Assembly (NCBI RefSeq): GCF_034096925.1
Contig: NZ_JAWZSQ010000024.1
Coordinates: 1-64,000, forward strand
DNA: 64,000 bases
Reading direction: 5' to 3'
Source: Patulibacter defluvii
GTDB lineage: Bacteria > Actinomycetota > Thermoleophilia > Solirubrobacterales > Solirubrobacteraceae
Part shown: positions 39,083-47,073 of the stretch, piece by piece
Layout: each line of letters starts with the position of its first letter
Position numbering within the stretch: position 1 is the stretch's first letter
Translations under genes and position numbers: made by a program
The notes under the pieces: model-generated
What the model was told of the DNA's origin: nothing
The model's database searches: none
What the model saw: the letters and a program-made list of their open reading frames with translations, nothing else

Positions 39083-39140
39083 TGCGAAGGCTACCGGACG
39101 AGCGGCCACGCGCCGAGCGCCGCTCCGTCCCCCCGGTTCG

Positions 39141-41015
39141 ATGAGCGTCCTCCAGACCGACCTCTACACCCTGACCATGGCCGACGGCTTCGTCCGCCAC
39201 GGCCGCGACGACCTGGTCTCGTTCGAGCTCGTCTTCCGGCGGCTGCCGGCCGGCCGCTCGTGGCTGATGGCGGCCGGCGTGGCCGAGGCGGTCGCGGCGC
39301 TGGCGGCGCTGCGGGCGACACCGGAGGAGCGGGAGTGGCTGGCCGCCGACGGCCGCTTCTCCCCCGCGCTGCTGGAGCGGCTGGACGGGCTGCGGTTCAG
39401 CGGCAGCGTCTGGGCGCTGCCCGAGGGCACCTGCGTGCCGGCCGGGGTGCCGGTGCTGCGGGTGACGGCGCCGCGGGTCGAGGCGGCGCTGGTCGAGCCG
39501 GTGGTGCTGGCCCACGTCAACTACGGCACCCGGATCGCCAGCACCGCGGCCGACGTGGTCGCCGCCGCCGCCGGCCGCCCGGTCTACGACTTCTCGCTGC
39601 GGCGGCTGGACGGGCCCGAGGCCGGGCCGGCGACCGCCCGCGCGGCCTGGCTGGCGGGGATCGCCGGCACCGCGCTGCCCGAGGCGGGGCTGCGGTACGG
39701 GATCCCGACGGTCGGCACGATGGCCCACCACGCGGTGATGGCCTACGGCGAGGAACACGAGCAGGAGGCGTTCGCGACCGCCCTCGCCGACCACCCGCAG
39801 GGCACGGCGCTGCTGGTCGACACCTACGAGGTCGAGCGCGGGGTCGCACGGGCGATCGCCGCGTCGGCCGCGACGGGGGTACCGCTGCGCGGGATCCGGA
39901 TCGACTCCGGCGACCTGGCGGCCGAGGCGCGGCGGGCCCGGGCCCAGCTCGACGGCGCCGGCCTCGGGCAGACCGAGATCCTGCTCTCGGGCGACCTCGA
40001 CGCGGCGGCGATCGCGCGGATGGTCGCCGACGGGGTGCCGGTCGACGCCTTCGGGATCGGCACCCGGCTCCGCTCCGGCGAGCCGCTGGGGGCGGTCTAC
40101 AAGCTCTGCGCCCAGCACGACGCGGCCGATCCGGCGCTGCGTCACGTGATGAAGCGCTCGCCGGGCAAGGAGACCGATCCCGGCGTCCACCAGGTGACGC
40201 GGCGGCGCGGGCGCGACGAGCGCGGGCCGACGGTCGAGCACCTGATCCACCTCGGCCACGAGGCGACGGCCGGCGTGCCGCTGCTGCGGCCGGTGATGGT
40301 CGAGGGTCGCCCGCGGCCGGCGGCGCTCGACCTGGCGGCCGCTCGCGACCACGCCGCGGCCGAGCGGCGCGAGGTCGCGGCCGGCGCGGGCTTCCCGCCG
40401 GCCGAGCGGTCGCCCCAGCTGCTGGCGCTGCGCGACCGCCTCTCGCACCCGGCGGCGCTGTCGCCGCGCGACGCGCTGATCGTGGTCGACGTCCAGCACG
40501 ACTTCCTGCCCGGCGGCGCGCTGGGGGTGGCCGGCGGCGACCTGATCCTCGGTCCGGTCGGCCGGCTGCTCGACGCCGCGCGCGAGGCGGGCGCCACGAT
40601 CGTCGCCTCGCGCGACTGGCACCCGGCCGGGCACGTCTCGTTCGCCGAGCGCGGCGGGCCGTGGCCGCCGCACTGCGTGGCCGGGACCGACGGCGCCCAG
40701 ATCCACCCCGCGCTCGACCTGCGCGGGGCCACGATCGTCGACAAGGGCACCGCGCCGGACGTCGACGCCTACTCGGCCTTCGACGGGACCGGCCTGCTCG
40801 ACCTGCTGCGCGAGCGCGGCGTCGAGCGGGCGGTGGTCTGCGGCCTGGCCACCGACTACTGCGTCCGCGCGACCGCCCTCGACGCGCTCGACGGCGGCCT
40901 CCACGTGCTGGTGGTGACCGACGCCGTCGCCGCCGTCGACGTGGCGACCGGCGACGGCGACCGCGCGCTCGACGAGCTGCGGCGGGCCGGGGCGGCGGTC
41001 GCGACCGCGCCCTAG
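39141..41015 (+). CDS. Fused nicotinate phosphoribosyltransferase-nicotinamidase
   Basis: 624 residues combining two NAD-salvage enzymes. Residues 1 to about 430 are a PncB-type phosphoribosyltransferase: LQTDLYTLTMADGF, VYDFSLRRLDGPEAG, VGTMAHHAVMAYGEE and IRIDSGDLAAEARRAR. Residues 441-624 are a complete nicotinamidase: D450 in VVDVQHDF, metal ligands D492, H494, H498 and H511 (RDWHPAGH, PPHC), K535 in VDKGT and catalytic C574 in TDYC. The order means nicotinamide is deamidated by the C-terminal half and the product is converted to nicotinate mononucleotide by the N-terminal half. There is no stop or frameshift between the halves. It is divergent from terC. Confidence 0.9.
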   Translation: MSVLQTDLYTLTMADGFVRHGRDDLVSFELVFRRLPAGRSWLMAAGVAEAVAALAALRATPEEREWLAADGRFSPALLERLDGLRFSGSVWALPEGTCVPAGVPVLRVTAPRVEAALVEPVVLAHVNYGTRIASTAADVVAAAAGRPVYDFSLRRLDGPEAGPATARAAWLAGIAGTALPEAGLRYGIPTVGTMAHHAVMAYGEEHEQEAFATALADHPQGTALLVDTYEVERGVARAIAASAATGVPLRGIRIDSGDLAAEARRARAQLDGAGLGQTEILLSGDLDAAAIARMVADGVPVDAFGIGTRLRSGEPLGAVYKLCAQHDAADPALRHVMKRSPGKETDPGVHQVTRRRGRDERGPTVEHLIHLGHEATAGVPLLRPVMVEGRPRPAALDLAAARDHAAAERREVAAGAGFPPAERSPQLLALRDRLSHPAALSPRDALIVVDVQHDFLPGGALGVAGGDLILGPVGRLLDAAREAGATIVASRDWHPAGHVSFAERGGPWPPHCVAGTDGAQIHPALDLRGATIVDKGTAPDVDAYSAFDGTGLLDLLRERGVERAVVCGLATDYCVRATALDALDGGLHVLVVTDAVAAVDVATGDGDRALDELRRAGAAVATAP

Positions 41016-41044
41016 CCGGTGGGCGGGGCGGCCGGGGCGGGGCC

Positions 41045-41146
41045 AACGTCACACCCCCCCGGCTCTCGGGCCGCCGTACGACGTTCGCCGTCACGGGCGG
41101 TGGGAAACGTCACACGGCGGGAAGACCGGGGACGGCGTGCGACGTT
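41045..41146. repeat. Double inverted repeat (AACGTCGCAC family) between convergent genes
   Basis: Arms AACGTCACAC (41045-41054) with GTACGACGTT (41076-41085), and AACGTCACAC (41106-41115) with GTGCGACGTT (41137-41146). The layout mirrors the double element at 5373-5474 and again fills the gap between convergent genes, here pncB-pncA and ogt. Confidence 0.75.
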
Positions 41147-41176
41147 CGCCCCCTCCCTCCCCACCCGGCGCCCGAG

Positions 41177-41722
41177 CTACGCCGCGCCCTCGTGGGCCAG
41201 CAGCCGGCGCTTGACGTCGAGCCCCCAGCGGTAACCGCCGAGCGAGCCGTCGCCGCGCAGGATCCGGTGGCAGGGGACGAACGGCGCCGCGGCGTTGCTG
41301 CTGCAGGCCAGGCCGGCGACCCGTGGCGCGCGCGGCAGGCCGGCCTCGGCGGCCAGCTCGGCGTAGGTCCGCGTCTGGCCGGCCGGGACCGCCCGCAGCC
41401 GCCGGCGGACGGTCGCCACCGCCCGGGCCGGATCCGGGTCCTGGACCACGCGGACCGTGTCGATCGCTCCGAGATCGCCGGCGGCGTAGGCGGCCAGCGC
41501 GGCCAGGGCGACGGCGGTCGGGCTGCCCGAGGCCAGCGCCGCCGGCCCGTCGACGTCGACCACGGTCACCGTCGCGGCGGCCGCGCCGAGCCGCTGCAGC
41601 AGCGCCGCGCGGTCGTCGGTGAAGCCGCTGGCGTGGACCCCGCCGCGAGCGTCGACCAGCACCGCCAGCGGGCCGAGCGCGGTCGCGATCCGGCCGTGGT
41701 GGAGGACCGTCCCGCCGCTCAC
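41177..41722 (-). CDS. ogt: Methylated-DNA--[protein]-cysteine S-methyltransferase
   Basis: 181 residues from a GTG overlapping the upstream stop (GTGA). The C-terminal half has the helix-turn-helix and active site: VPAGQTRTYAELAAEAGLPRAPRVAGLACSSNAAAPFVPCHRIL, with the methyl-accepting Cys in PCHR, then GSLGGYRWGLDVKRRLLAHEGA. It removes O6-alkyl groups from guanine in a suicidal reaction. Translational coupling to the Ada-AlkA gene forms a two-gene alkylation-repair operon. Confidence 0.93.
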   Translation of the reverse strand: MSGGTVLHHGRIATALGPLAVLVDARGGVHASGFTDDRAALLQRLGAAAATVTVVDVDGPAALASGSPTAVALAALAAYAAGDLGAIDTVRVVQDPDPARAVATVRRRLRAVPAGQTRTYAELAAEAGLPRAPRVAGLACSSNAAAPFVPCHRILRGDGSLGGYRWGLDVKRRLLAHEGAA

Positions 41723-43257
41723 GCCGCCGCGTCCCGCGTCGACCCGCCGCGCCGCCCCGACCCGGACGCCGACCCCGCCGCCCGCGTCGGCGCCGCCGAC
41801 CAGACGTGCTGCGCCGCGTAGGCCCGCCACGGCGACCAGATCGCCGCCCGCTCGGCCAGCGCCCGCCGGTCCGCGGGCAGCCCGAGCGCCGCCGCTCCGT
41901 GGACGATCCCGAGGTCGGTCAGGGGGATGCTGTCGGGGTCGCCGAGCGCCCGCGCGGCCACGTAGTCGACCGTCCACGGCCCGATCCCCGGCAGCGCCAG
42001 CAGCTGCTCGCGGACCCGCTCGCGCTGCTCGCCGCCCTCCAGGTCCAGATCACCGGCGGCGACCGCGGCGGCCAGCGCCCGCACCGCCCGGGCCCGCGCC
42101 CGCGGCATCGGCAGCGCCTCGTCGGGCAGCTCAGCGACGACCTCCGGCGCGGGGAAGGTCCACGACGCCTCGCCCTCCCCCGCCAGGTCGCCGACCGGGC
42201 GTCCGTGGGCGGCCACCAGCCGGCCGACGATCGTCCGCGCGCCGGCCACCGACACCTGCTGGCCGACGACCGTCCGCAGCGTCAGCTCGAAGCCGCTGAC
42301 CGCCTGCGGCAGCCGCCGCCCCGGCGTCGCCGCCACCAGCGGGGCCAGCGCCGGGTCGCTCGCCAGGTGGTCGTCGATCGCCTGCGGGTCGGCGTCCAGG
42401 TCGAGCAGCCGCCGGCAGCGGGCGACCGCCGCCGGCAGGTCGCGCAGGTCGGCCAGCCGCAGCGTGCAGAGGACCGCGCCGTCGCCCTCGCGCAGCACGC
42501 AGACCCCGGGCCCGCGCGGCAGCGTCAGCGTCCGTCCGTAGGCCGTCCCGTCGCACCACTCCAGTCCCGGGACCGCCCGCCGGTCGAGGAACGCCAGCAG
42601 CGCGTCCCAGGCGAACGGCTCGCGGCGGCCGAGCCGCACCGTCACCGTGCCGGGCAGCGCCGCCCCCGCGTCGGCCCGCCGCCGCAGCTCGGTCGGACTG
42701 CGACCGAAGACCTCGCGAACGGTGTCGTTGAACTGCCGCAGGCTGCCGAAGCCGGCCGCGAAGGCGACCTCGGTGAAGGTCATCGCCGTCGACTCGATCA
42801 GCAGCCCGGCGGTCCGCGCGCGCTGAGCCCGGGCGAGCGCCAGCGGCCCCGCGCCCAGCTGCTCGACCAGCACCCGCTGGAGGTGGCGCTCGGAGTAGCC
42901 CAGCCGCCGCGCCAGCCCGCCGACCCCCTCGCGGTCGACGACCCCGTCGCCGATCAGCCGCATCGCCCGCCCGGCCACGTCGGCCCGCACGTCCCACTCC
43001 GGCGACCCGGGGCTGGCCTCGGGCCGGCAGCGCAGGCAGGCCCGGAACCCGGCCTGCTGGGCGGCCGCCGCGGTCGGGTAGAAGCGGACGTTGCCGCGCC
43101 GCGGGGTGACCGCCGGGCAGGAGGGGCGGCAGTAGATCCCGGTCGTCGCGACCGCCGTCACGAAGCGGCCGTCGAACCGCCGGTCGCGGCTGCGGACCGC
43201 GGCGTAGCGCTGGTCGAACTGGGGGTCCTCGATCGCCGGCGGCGCGTGCATCGCCAT
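41719..43257 (-). CDS. Ada regulatory domain fused to AlkA DNA glycosylase
   Basis: 512 residues with three parts. Residues about 10-85 are an AdaA-type zinc domain with TTGIYCRPSCPA and ACLRCRPE (four Cys ligands; the first accepts methyl groups from phosphotriesters). Residues about 95-200 are an AraC-type helix-turn-helix pair (GGLARRLGYSERHLQRVLVEQLGAGPLALARAQRA). Residues about 215-490 are AlkA: N-terminal domain then helix-hairpin-helix LLALPGIGPWTVDYVAARALG and the catalytic Asp in IPLTDLGIVHG. It should sense methylation, activate transcription and excise alkylated bases. The ATG at 43257 is used; a second Met two codons later is possible. Confidence 0.9.
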   Translation of the reverse strand: MAMHAPPAIEDPQFDQRYAAVRSRDRRFDGRFVTAVATTGIYCRPSCPAVTPRRGNVRFYPTAAAAQQAGFRACLRCRPEASPGSPEWDVRADVAGRAMRLIGDGVVDREGVGGLARRLGYSERHLQRVLVEQLGAGPLALARAQRARTAGLLIESTAMTFTEVAFAAGFGSLRQFNDTVREVFGRSPTELRRRADAGAALPGTVTVRLGRREPFAWDALLAFLDRRAVPGLEWCDGTAYGRTLTLPRGPGVCVLREGDGAVLCTLRLADLRDLPAAVARCRRLLDLDADPQAIDDHLASDPALAPLVAATPGRRLPQAVSGFELTLRTVVGQQVSVAGARTIVGRLVAAHGRPVGDLAGEGEASWTFPAPEVVAELPDEALPMPRARARAVRALAAAVAAGDLDLEGGEQRERVREQLLALPGIGPWTVDYVAARALGDPDSIPLTDLGIVHGAAALGLPADRRALAERAAIWSPWRAYAAQHVWSAAPTRAAGSASGSGRRGGSTRDAAA

Positions 43258-43356
43258 CGATGGTGACAGGGGTCCGGGCCCGCGACCGGCGGAAAACGGA
43301 CATCCACGCGCGAGCGGTCGGCGAGGGTCGACGCCGCCGCCGGCACTACCCTGGAC

Positions 43357-44028
43357 GTGGTGACGACCCCCGACGCCAAGCCGGGCCGGCCCCGCGCCCG
43401 CCGCACGCAGGAGGAGCGTCGCGCCGCGACCCAGGCCGCGCTGCTCGACGCCACGATCGACTGCCTGGTCGACTACGGCTACGCGGGCACGACGACGACC
43501 AAGATCGTCGAGCGGGCCGGCGTCTCGCGCGGGGCCCAGGTCCACCACTTCCCGACCAAGGCCGCGCTGGTGGCCGAGGCGGTCCGCCACCTGGCCCGCC
43601 GCCGCACCACCGAGGCGGTCGAGGAGCTGCGGTCGATCGCCGAGAGCCCCGACCCGCTCGACGCCGTGCTCGACGTGCTGTGGGAGAGCCACCAGGGCCC
43701 GCTCTTCCAGGCCGTTCTCGAGCTGTGGGTCGCCGGCCGCAGCGACCCGGCGCTGCTGGAGCACATCGTCGAGGTCGAGAAGGCGGTCACCGAGTCGCTG
43801 TTCGAGGCGGTCTCGGAGCTGGTCGGCGGCGACGCCGAGATCTCCGCCGACCTGGTCCAGGACCTGAACGTCGCGATGTCGACGATCCGCGGCCTGGCCC
43901 TGATCAACCAGGCGATGGCGGTCGACGGTCCGGCGGCCGAGCGCCGCTGGCAGCACACCCGCGAGCGGCTGCGGCGGATGGCCCGCCCCGAGCTGCGGGC
44001 CGAGCTGGACCGCCTGCGCGGCGCCTGA
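43357..44028 (+). CDS. TetR-family transcriptional regulator
   Basis: 223 residues from the first of two adjacent GTGs (43357, 43360). TACCCT at 43347-43352 leaves seven bases to the second GTG, the spacing seen in other leaderless genes, so 43360 may be the real start. The helix-turn-helix is ATQAALLDATIDCLVDYGYAGTTTTKIVERAGVSRGAQVHHFPTKAALV. The C-terminal domain contains LFQAVLELWVAGRSDPALLEH. A GGAAAACGGAC half-site lies at 43291-43301 upstream and GGAAAACAGAC at 44076-44086 downstream, so it may regulate itself and the next gene. Confidence 0.88.
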   Translation: MVTTPDAKPGRPRARRTQEERRAATQAALLDATIDCLVDYGYAGTTTTKIVERAGVSRGAQVHHFPTKAALVAEAVRHLARRRTTEAVEELRSIAESPDPLDAVLDVLWESHQGPLFQAVLELWVAGRSDPALLEHIVEVEKAVTESLFEAVSELVGGDAEISADLVQDLNVAMSTIRGLALINQAMAVDGPAAERRWQHTRERLRRMARPELRAELDRLRGA

Positions 44029-44126
44029 GCGACCGCCCCGGAGCGGCCCCGCGGCGGCTCTCCGGCGACTCGACTGGAAAACAGACCGTCCTGTCGGTAT
44101 CTTTCCCGGGACCGCTTGGCGGGCCG

Positions 44127-44179
44127 ACGGCCCACCGGGACGGCGTCGCCGGGGAGACGACGCCCTCCCGGTGGGCCGT
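44127..44179. terminator. Long near-perfect hairpin between TetR and HtrA genes
   Basis: A 22-bp inverted repeat with one mismatch: arms 44127-44148 and 44158-44179, nine-base loop, left arm beginning ACGGCCCACCGGGA. It is far longer than other terminators here. It lies 98 bp after the TetR stop and 110 bp before the HtrA start, so it may terminate the first or lie in the leader of the second. Confidence 0.65.
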
Positions 44180-44289
44180 TCGCCCTTCGCCTTCCCTTCG
44201 CTGCCGCTGGGGAAGCCCTTCGGGAGTCTTGGGGAAGGTCTTCGCCGCGCTTGGGGGACCGGTCAGCGCACCGCGACAGGGTGGGAGCC

Positions 44290-45480
44290 ATGCTCCGCCC
44301 CTCCCGCTCCCTGATCGTCCTCTGCAGCGCCGCCGTGGCGGGCGGCGCCGGAGGCGCGGTGCTCGTCGCCGCGGTCGCGCCCGACGGTCGCACGACCACC
44401 GTCACCCAGGCCGCCGCCGTGACCGCCGCCAGCCGCCCGGTCGCCGACACCGGCGGGACCGCGCTCTCGGCCCGCGAGATCTACCAGCGGAGCAAGGACG
44501 CGGTCGCCTTCGTCACCGCCGCCGGCGGCCAGGGAACGGCGACCGGCTCCGGCTTCGTGGTCTCGGCGGACGGCTACGTCGTCACCAACGAGCACGTGAT
44601 CGACGGCGCCCGCCGGGTGACGGTCGAGATCGGCGACCGCAAGGCGGTGCCGGCGCGGGTGGTCGGGGTCGACGCGTCGACCGACGTCGCGCTGCTGAAG
44701 GTCGACAGCGGCGGGACGCGGTTGCCGGTGCTCTCGCTCGGCGACTCGACCAGCGTCCAGGTCGGCGACGCGACCTACGCGATCGGCAACCCCTACGGCC
44801 TCGACCGGACCCTGACCACCGGCGTGATCTCGGCCCTCCACCGCAGCATCCAGTCGCCCAACGGCTACGCGATCAACGACGTGCTGCAGACCGACGCGGC
44901 GCTCAACCCGGGCAACTCGGGTGGCCCGCTGCTCGACGCCGGCGGGCGGGTGATCGGCGTCAACTCGCAGATCGCCACCAGCTCCAGCGCCTCCGGCGGC
45001 GAGGGCGGCAACACCGGCGTCGGCTTCGCGGTCCCCTCCTCGACCGTCGCGCGGGTGGTCGAGCAGCTGCGGACCAGCGGCAAGGCGAGCCACGCCTACC
45101 TCGGCGTCAGCACCGCCGACGGCAGCAGCGGCGGCCGCGACGGCGCGACCCTCGCCGCCGTCTCCGCCGGCGGGCCCGCGGCCGACGGCGGCCTGCGGCG
45201 GGGCGACGTCGTGACCGCGATCGACGACCGCGCGGTGGCCGACGCCGCCGCGCTCGGCACCACCGTCGACGCCCACCGGCCGGGCGACGAGGTCACCGTC
45301 CACTACCGCCGCGGCAGCGACCAGCGGACGGCGAAGGTGAAGCTCGGCGAGCGGCCGGCCGGGACCGCCACCGACAGCAGCGGCGGCAGCGGTCAGCCCG
45401 GCGGCGCCGCGCCCGACGGCGGCAACGGCAGCGGTGGCGGCGCGGGCAGCGGCGCCCTCCCCTACGACCTGGTCCCCTGA
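44290..45480 (+). CDS. HtrA/DegP-type serine protease with PDZ domain
   Basis: 396 residues. An N-terminal hydrophobic segment (residues 8-29) anchors it in the membrane or acts as a signal. The trypsin-like domain has the full triad: His in VVTNEHVIDGA, Asp in DASTDVALLKV, Ser in ALNPGNSGGPLL. A PDZ domain follows (AYLGVSTADG to VTVHYRRGSDQRTAKVKLG), then a ~50-residue Gly/Ser-rich tail. It degrades or refolds damaged proteins outside the cytoplasm. GGGAG precedes the ATG. A region with a TetR-like half-site and a long hairpin lies upstream. Confidence 0.92.
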   Translation: MLRPSRSLIVLCSAAVAGGAGGAVLVAAVAPDGRTTTVTQAAAVTAASRPVADTGGTALSAREIYQRSKDAVAFVTAAGGQGTATGSGFVVSADGYVVTNEHVIDGARRVTVEIGDRKAVPARVVGVDASTDVALLKVDSGGTRLPVLSLGDSTSVQVGDATYAIGNPYGLDRTLTTGVISALHRSIQSPNGYAINDVLQTDAALNPGNSGGPLLDAGGRVIGVNSQIATSSSASGGEGGNTGVGFAVPSSTVARVVEQLRTSGKASHAYLGVSTADGSSGGRDGATLAAVSAGGPAADGGLRRGDVVTAIDDRAVADAAALGTTVDAHRPGDEVTVHYRRGSDQRTAKVKLGERPAGTATDSSGGSGQPGGAAPDGGNGSGGGAGSGALPYDLVP

Positions 45481-46544
45481 GCCGCGGCCGGCCCGCTGCC
45501 GAATCGCCCGGCGGCCGCGGCCAGCGCCGCCCGCGCGTCGGCGGCCAGCGCGGCCGCCAGCGCGGCGGCCGGCTGCTCGCGGGCCAGCGGGTAGGCCTGG
45601 CCGGCCCACAGGTTGACCCGCTCGCCGTCGCCCGCTGCCCGCGCCGCCGCCCGCAGCGGCGCGGTCGCGTGGTGGATCTCGGGGTAGGCGACCGGCGCCC
45701 CCGCCGAGTGCTCGCGGAGGAAGCGGTTGCGGAGGCCGCGGGCGGCGCGGCCGGTGAAGGCGCGGGTCAGCGCGGTGCCGGCGTCGCCGGCCAGCGCCTG
45801 CCGGTGGCCGTCCCAGGTGCCTGCCTCGGGGCAGCGCAGGAACGCGGTGCCCAGCTGGGCGGCGTCGGCGCCGGCCGCCAGCGCGGCGGCGATCCCGGCC
45901 CCGGTCATGATCCCGCCGGCGGCCACCAGCGGCCGGTCGACCGCCGCCCGCACCAGCTGCAGCAGCGCCAGCAGGCCCAGCTCCTCGACCTCCGGCCCGT
46001 CGGCGAAGGTCCCGCGGTGGCCGCCGGCCTCGCTGCCCTGGACGATCAGCGCGTCGGCCCCGGCCTCGGCGGCGACGCGGGCCTCGTCGGGGCGGGTGAC
46101 CGTCACCCAGACCGCGCTGCCGACGGCGTGCAGCGCGGCGACCGCGTCGGCGGCCGGGCAGCCGAAGGTGAACGAGACCACCGGCACCGGGTCGTCGCGC
46201 AGCAGCGCCAGCTTGGCCGCGAAGCCGTCGTCGTCGAACCGCGGCGTCCCGACCTCGGCCCCGACCGCCGCCGCCTCGGGCGCGATCGCCGCCAGCGGCG
46301 CGGCCAGCGCGGCGGGCGCGGCCGGCCGTCCCGACGGGGCGAAGAGGTTGACCCCGAACGGCGCGTCGGTCAGCGCGCGGGTCGCCGCCAGCTGCTCGGC
46401 CAGCGACGGCGGCGTGCGGTAGCCGGCGGCCAGGAAGCCCAGCCCGCCGGCGTCGGAGACGGCCGCCGCCAGCTCCGGCGTGGTCGGCCCGCCGGCCATC
46501 GGGGCGAGGACGATCGGCAGGGCCAGGTCGGTCGCGCGCAGCAC
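45462..46544 (-). CDS. Nitronate monooxygenase-family flavoprotein
   Basis: 360 residues from the GTG at 46544. TIM-barrel features of the 2-nitropropane dioxygenase/NMO family are present: LPIVLAPMAGGPTTPELAAAVSDAGGLGFLAAGY, PFGVNLFAP, VSFTFGCP, DALIVQGSEAGGHRGTF and PLVAAGGIMTGAGIAAALAAGADAAQLGTAFL (FMN-phosphate site). It oxidises alkyl nitronates or acts on a related substrate. The last six codons overlap the end of the convergent protease gene. It is followed on the minus strand only by intergenic space. Confidence 0.9.
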   Translation of the reverse strand: MLRATDLALPIVLAPMAGGPTTPELAAAVSDAGGLGFLAAGYRTPPSLAEQLAATRALTDAPFGVNLFAPSGRPAAPAALAAPLAAIAPEAAAVGAEVGTPRFDDDGFAAKLALLRDDPVPVVSFTFGCPAADAVAALHAVGSAVWVTVTRPDEARVAAEAGADALIVQGSEAGGHRGTFADGPEVEELGLLALLQLVRAAVDRPLVAAGGIMTGAGIAAALAAGADAAQLGTAFLRCPEAGTWDGHRQALAGDAGTALTRAFTGRAARGLRNRFLREHSAGAPVAYPEIHHATAPLRAAARAAGDGERVNLWAGQAYPLAREQPAAALAAALAADARAALAAAAGRFGSGPAAAQGTRS

Positions 46545-46587
46545 GTTCCCCAGCCTCGCAGACCGGGGCTCCGGCCCCGGAACGACG

Positions 46588-46618
46588 GAGGCCCGCCGTC
46601 CTCAGGACGGCGGGCCTC
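46588..46618 (-). terminator. Terminator of tRNA-Pro
   Basis: A perfect 14-bp stem (GAGGCCCGCCGTCC at 46588-46601 with its complement at 46605-46618) and a three-base loop, seven bases after the tRNA 3' end. The stretch beyond the stem on the minus strand (CGTCGTTCC) is only weakly U-rich. Confidence 0.8.
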
Positions 46619-46625
46619 GCTGCAG

Positions 46626-46699
46626 TCGGGGCGCCCGGATTCGAACCGGGGACCTCGCCGACCCGAACGGCGCGCGCTACCAGGCTGCGCCACGCCCCG
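46626..46699 (-). tRNA. tRNA-Pro (anticodon CGG)
   Basis: 74 nt on the minus strand. The acceptor stem is CGGGGCG/CGCCCCG with discriminator A, D stem GCGC/GCGC, anticodon arm CGCCG-TTCGGGT-CGGCG with anticodon CGG, and T arm CCCGG-TTCGAAT-CCGGG. CCA is not encoded (CTGCA follows). It reads CCG, a major proline codon here. CATACT at 46717-46712 is a likely -10 box, about 12 bases before the mature 5' end. Confidence 0.96.
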
Positions 46700-46794
46700 A
46701 CGCGGTCCAGAAGTATGCCACGGCGGCTGCCGCGACGACCTGCGCCCTCGAACCGCGCCGCGGGACGGGGGTTCGGATCCTTCGCGGCCGACCG

Positions 46795-47073
46795 TCAGCC
46801 CGCGGCGCGGCCGCCGGCCGCGCTGTCGATCGCCTCGCCGGCGAGCGCCGTGTAGAAGCGGATCGCCAGTCCGGTGACGAGCGTCTCGAAGGCGTCCTGG
46901 AGCGCGACCTCCTCCTGCGCCGCCCAGCGGCGGAGGCCGTCGCGCTCGATCGCGTCGGCGTCGGCCAGGACCTCGTCGACGAGGTCCGGGTTGCGGTCGC
47001 AGAAGTAGGCGCCGATGGCGTAGAGGGTCGAGTGCGACGCGACGTCGACGACGCCGTCGCGCTCAGCGGCCAC
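46795..47073 (-). CDS. Small protein coupled to the sigma-factor gene
   Basis: 92 residues from a GTG that overlaps the sigma-factor stop region by 11 bp, so it is translationally coupled. It is mostly helical, with VVDVASHSTLYAIGAYFCDRNPDLVDEVLADADAI and WAAQEEVALQDAFETLVTGLAIRFYTALAGEAID. There is no signal peptide or clear membrane span, and only one cysteine. No family recognised. Its position suggests a role with the upstream membrane-tethered sigma factor, for example as a regulator, but the sequence does not show this. Confidence 0.6.
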   Translation of the reverse strand: MAAERDGVVDVASHSTLYAIGAYFCDRNPDLVDEVLADADAIERDGLRRWAAQEEVALQDAFETLVTGLAIRFYTALAGEAIDSAAGGRAAG

